A DNA stretch of 64,000 bases, from the NCBI RefSeq assembly GCF_004114975.1, contig NZ_CP030051.1, forward strand, positions 372,001 to 436,000, read 5' to 3'. Made by a program: the position numbers and the translations under genes. Source of the DNA: Bradyrhizobium guangdongense. Lineage in GTDB: Bacteria; Pseudomonadota; Alphaproteobacteria; Rhizobiales; Xanthobacteraceae. Positions 63,271 through 64,000 of this stretch are shown piece after piece. Each line of letters opens with the position of its first letter. The stretch's first letter is position 1. The notes under the pieces are model-generated. The model saw nothing but the letters and a program-made list of their open reading frames with translations. It had not been told where the DNA came from and ran no database searches.

Positions 63271-64000
63271 ATGAAACGCAAGATCGCGGCGATCTTCGCA
63301 GCCGATATTGCCGGGTACTCGAGGCTGGTCGCGGAGGACGAGGAGGAGACGCTGCGGCGTCTGGCCTCCTATCGCGAGGTTATCGACGATTTCATCGCTC
63401 GGGCAAGCGGGCGCATCTTCAACACGGCCGGTGACGCGGTGCTCGCGGAATTCCCAAGCGCGGTCGACGCGGTGCGCTGCGCGATCGACATCCAGGAATC
63501 CCTGCGAACGCGCAACATGGCCTATCCGCCGAGCCGGCAGATGTCGTTTCGCATCGGCATCACCATCGGCGACGTGGTCGAGCGCGACGGCGATCTCTTG
63601 GGGGACGGCGTCAACATCGCAGCCCGACTCGAGGGGCTGGCGGAAGTCGGCGGCATCTGCGTCTCCCGTGCCGTGCACGAGCAGGTCGCCAACAAGCTGT
63701 CGGTGCAGTTCGCCGATATCGGTGCGCAGGAAGTGAAGAACATCCCGACGCCGGTGCACGCCTACATGGTGGCGATGCGGCGCGAGGACGGGACTTATGC
63801 GACGCCGCAGGTGAAGAAGGTCGTCAAGGCCGCGCCCGCGCCGCACTGGATGTGGCCGCTGGTGGTCGGCGTCGTCTCCGTGGTCGCGATCGGCGTCGGC
63901 GGCTTCCTCTATTTCACCAAGCTCGAGACCGGTCAGGTCAAATCCGTCGAGGCATCGCTGCCTCCGGTTGCCGTGCCGTCACCCAGCCCGACGCCGACAA
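63271..64000 (+). CDS. Class III adenylate/guanylate cyclase domain protein (3' end outside window)
   Basis: 243 residues visible, open at the right edge. A cyclase catalytic domain begins at residue 5 (KIAAIFAADIAGYSRLVAEDE; metal-binding Asp12) and continues with FNTAGDAVLAEF (Asp55), FRIGITIGDVVERDGDLLGDGVNIAARLE and IGAQEVKNIPTPVHAY. One membrane helix (WPLVVGVVSVVAIGVGGFLYF, about residues 205-225) follows, then a Pro/Ser-rich linker. A sensor or enzyme domain probably lies beyond the helix. Class III cyclases of this type make cAMP or cGMP; which one cannot be told. It begins 148 bp after atpC in the same orientation. Confidence 0.88.
   Translation, partial: MKRKIAAIFAADIAGYSRLVAEDEEETLRRLASYREVIDDFIARASGRIFNTAGDAVLAEFPSAVDAVRCAIDIQESLRTRNMAYPPSRQMSFRIGITIGDVVERDGDLLGDGVNIAARLEGLAEVGGICVSRAVHEQVANKLSVQFADIGAQEVKNIPTPVHAYMVAMRREDGTYATPQVKKVVKAAPAPHWMWPLVVGVVSVVAIGVGGFLYFTKLETGQVKSVEASLPPVAVPSPSPTPT

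Overview
The window looks like chromosomal DNA of a Bradyrhizobium-type alphaproteobacterium (order Hyphomicrobiales, probably Nitrobacteraceae). The grounds are the high GC content, the gene content and order (mdh-sucC-sucD-sucA-odhB-lpdA, atpHAGDC apart from the other F1Fo genes, ffh-rpsP-rimM with trmD-rplS), and numerous palindromic intergenic repeats of rhizobial style. Almost everything is housekeeping; I see no prophage, insertion sequence, CRISPR array, tRNA or rRNA. The taxon is inferred from these features, not from a database search.

Layout. 1-6.9 kb: the 3' end of a PAS-PAS chemoreceptor, a DUF6455 protein, a glycosyltransferase-like protein, leuD, a divergent flavin-oxidase-like/XRE-regulator pair, a zincin-like metallopeptidase, three small secreted proteins and a 69-residue protein whose start lies inside a perfect 18-bp hairpin. 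6.9-15 kb (minus strand): leuC, then the SRP/translation cluster ffh-rpsP-rimM ... trmD-rplS, split by a lysR gene and an MFS transporter gene. 15-25 kb: a metallo-beta-lactamase-fold hydrolase, SIMPL and GyrI-like periplasmic proteins, dapF-mtaB, a DUF2336 protein, a pseudouridine synthase, ftsY-yciB and an unrecognised 397-residue protein. 25-28.3 kb: cytochrome c maturation genes ccmA-B-C-D-G on the minus strand. 28.5-41 kb: acnA, DUF1223, DUF2794, a GNAT acetyltransferase, a Bax-inhibitor-1-like protein, a YbbA/YbbP-like ABC system divergent from a TesA-like esterase, thpR and zapE. 41.4-52.5 kb: a TCA-cycle block, with a DUF1579 gene between sucC and sucD and an SDR gene between odhB and lpdA. 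52.6-57.4 kb: DUF4337, xerC, priA and rlpA. 58-63.1 kb: atpHAGDC. The window ends inside a membrane-bound class III nucleotide cyclase gene.

How the genes work together: mdh, acnA, sucCD and the 2-oxoglutarate dehydrogenase complex (sucA, odhB, lpdA) form most of the TCA cycle; ATP synthase F1 uses the resulting proton-motive force; the ccm genes mature the c-type cytochromes of the respiratory chain. ffh and ftsY supply both SRP GTPases. leuC and leuD encode the two subunits of isopropylmalate isomerase, 3.7 kb apart on the same strand.

The non-coding parts hold the less expected signals: about 13 imperfect palindromic repeats in at least two families, several of them inside operons (ccmA/ccmB, sucA/odhB, atpA/atpG, atpD/atpC); a full CtrA-type TTAA-N7-TTAA site upstream of rlpA; a minus-strand terminator with no matching gene near 32.47 kb; and the hairpin over a start codon at 6.85 kb. 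I did not find a clear new multi-gene system.
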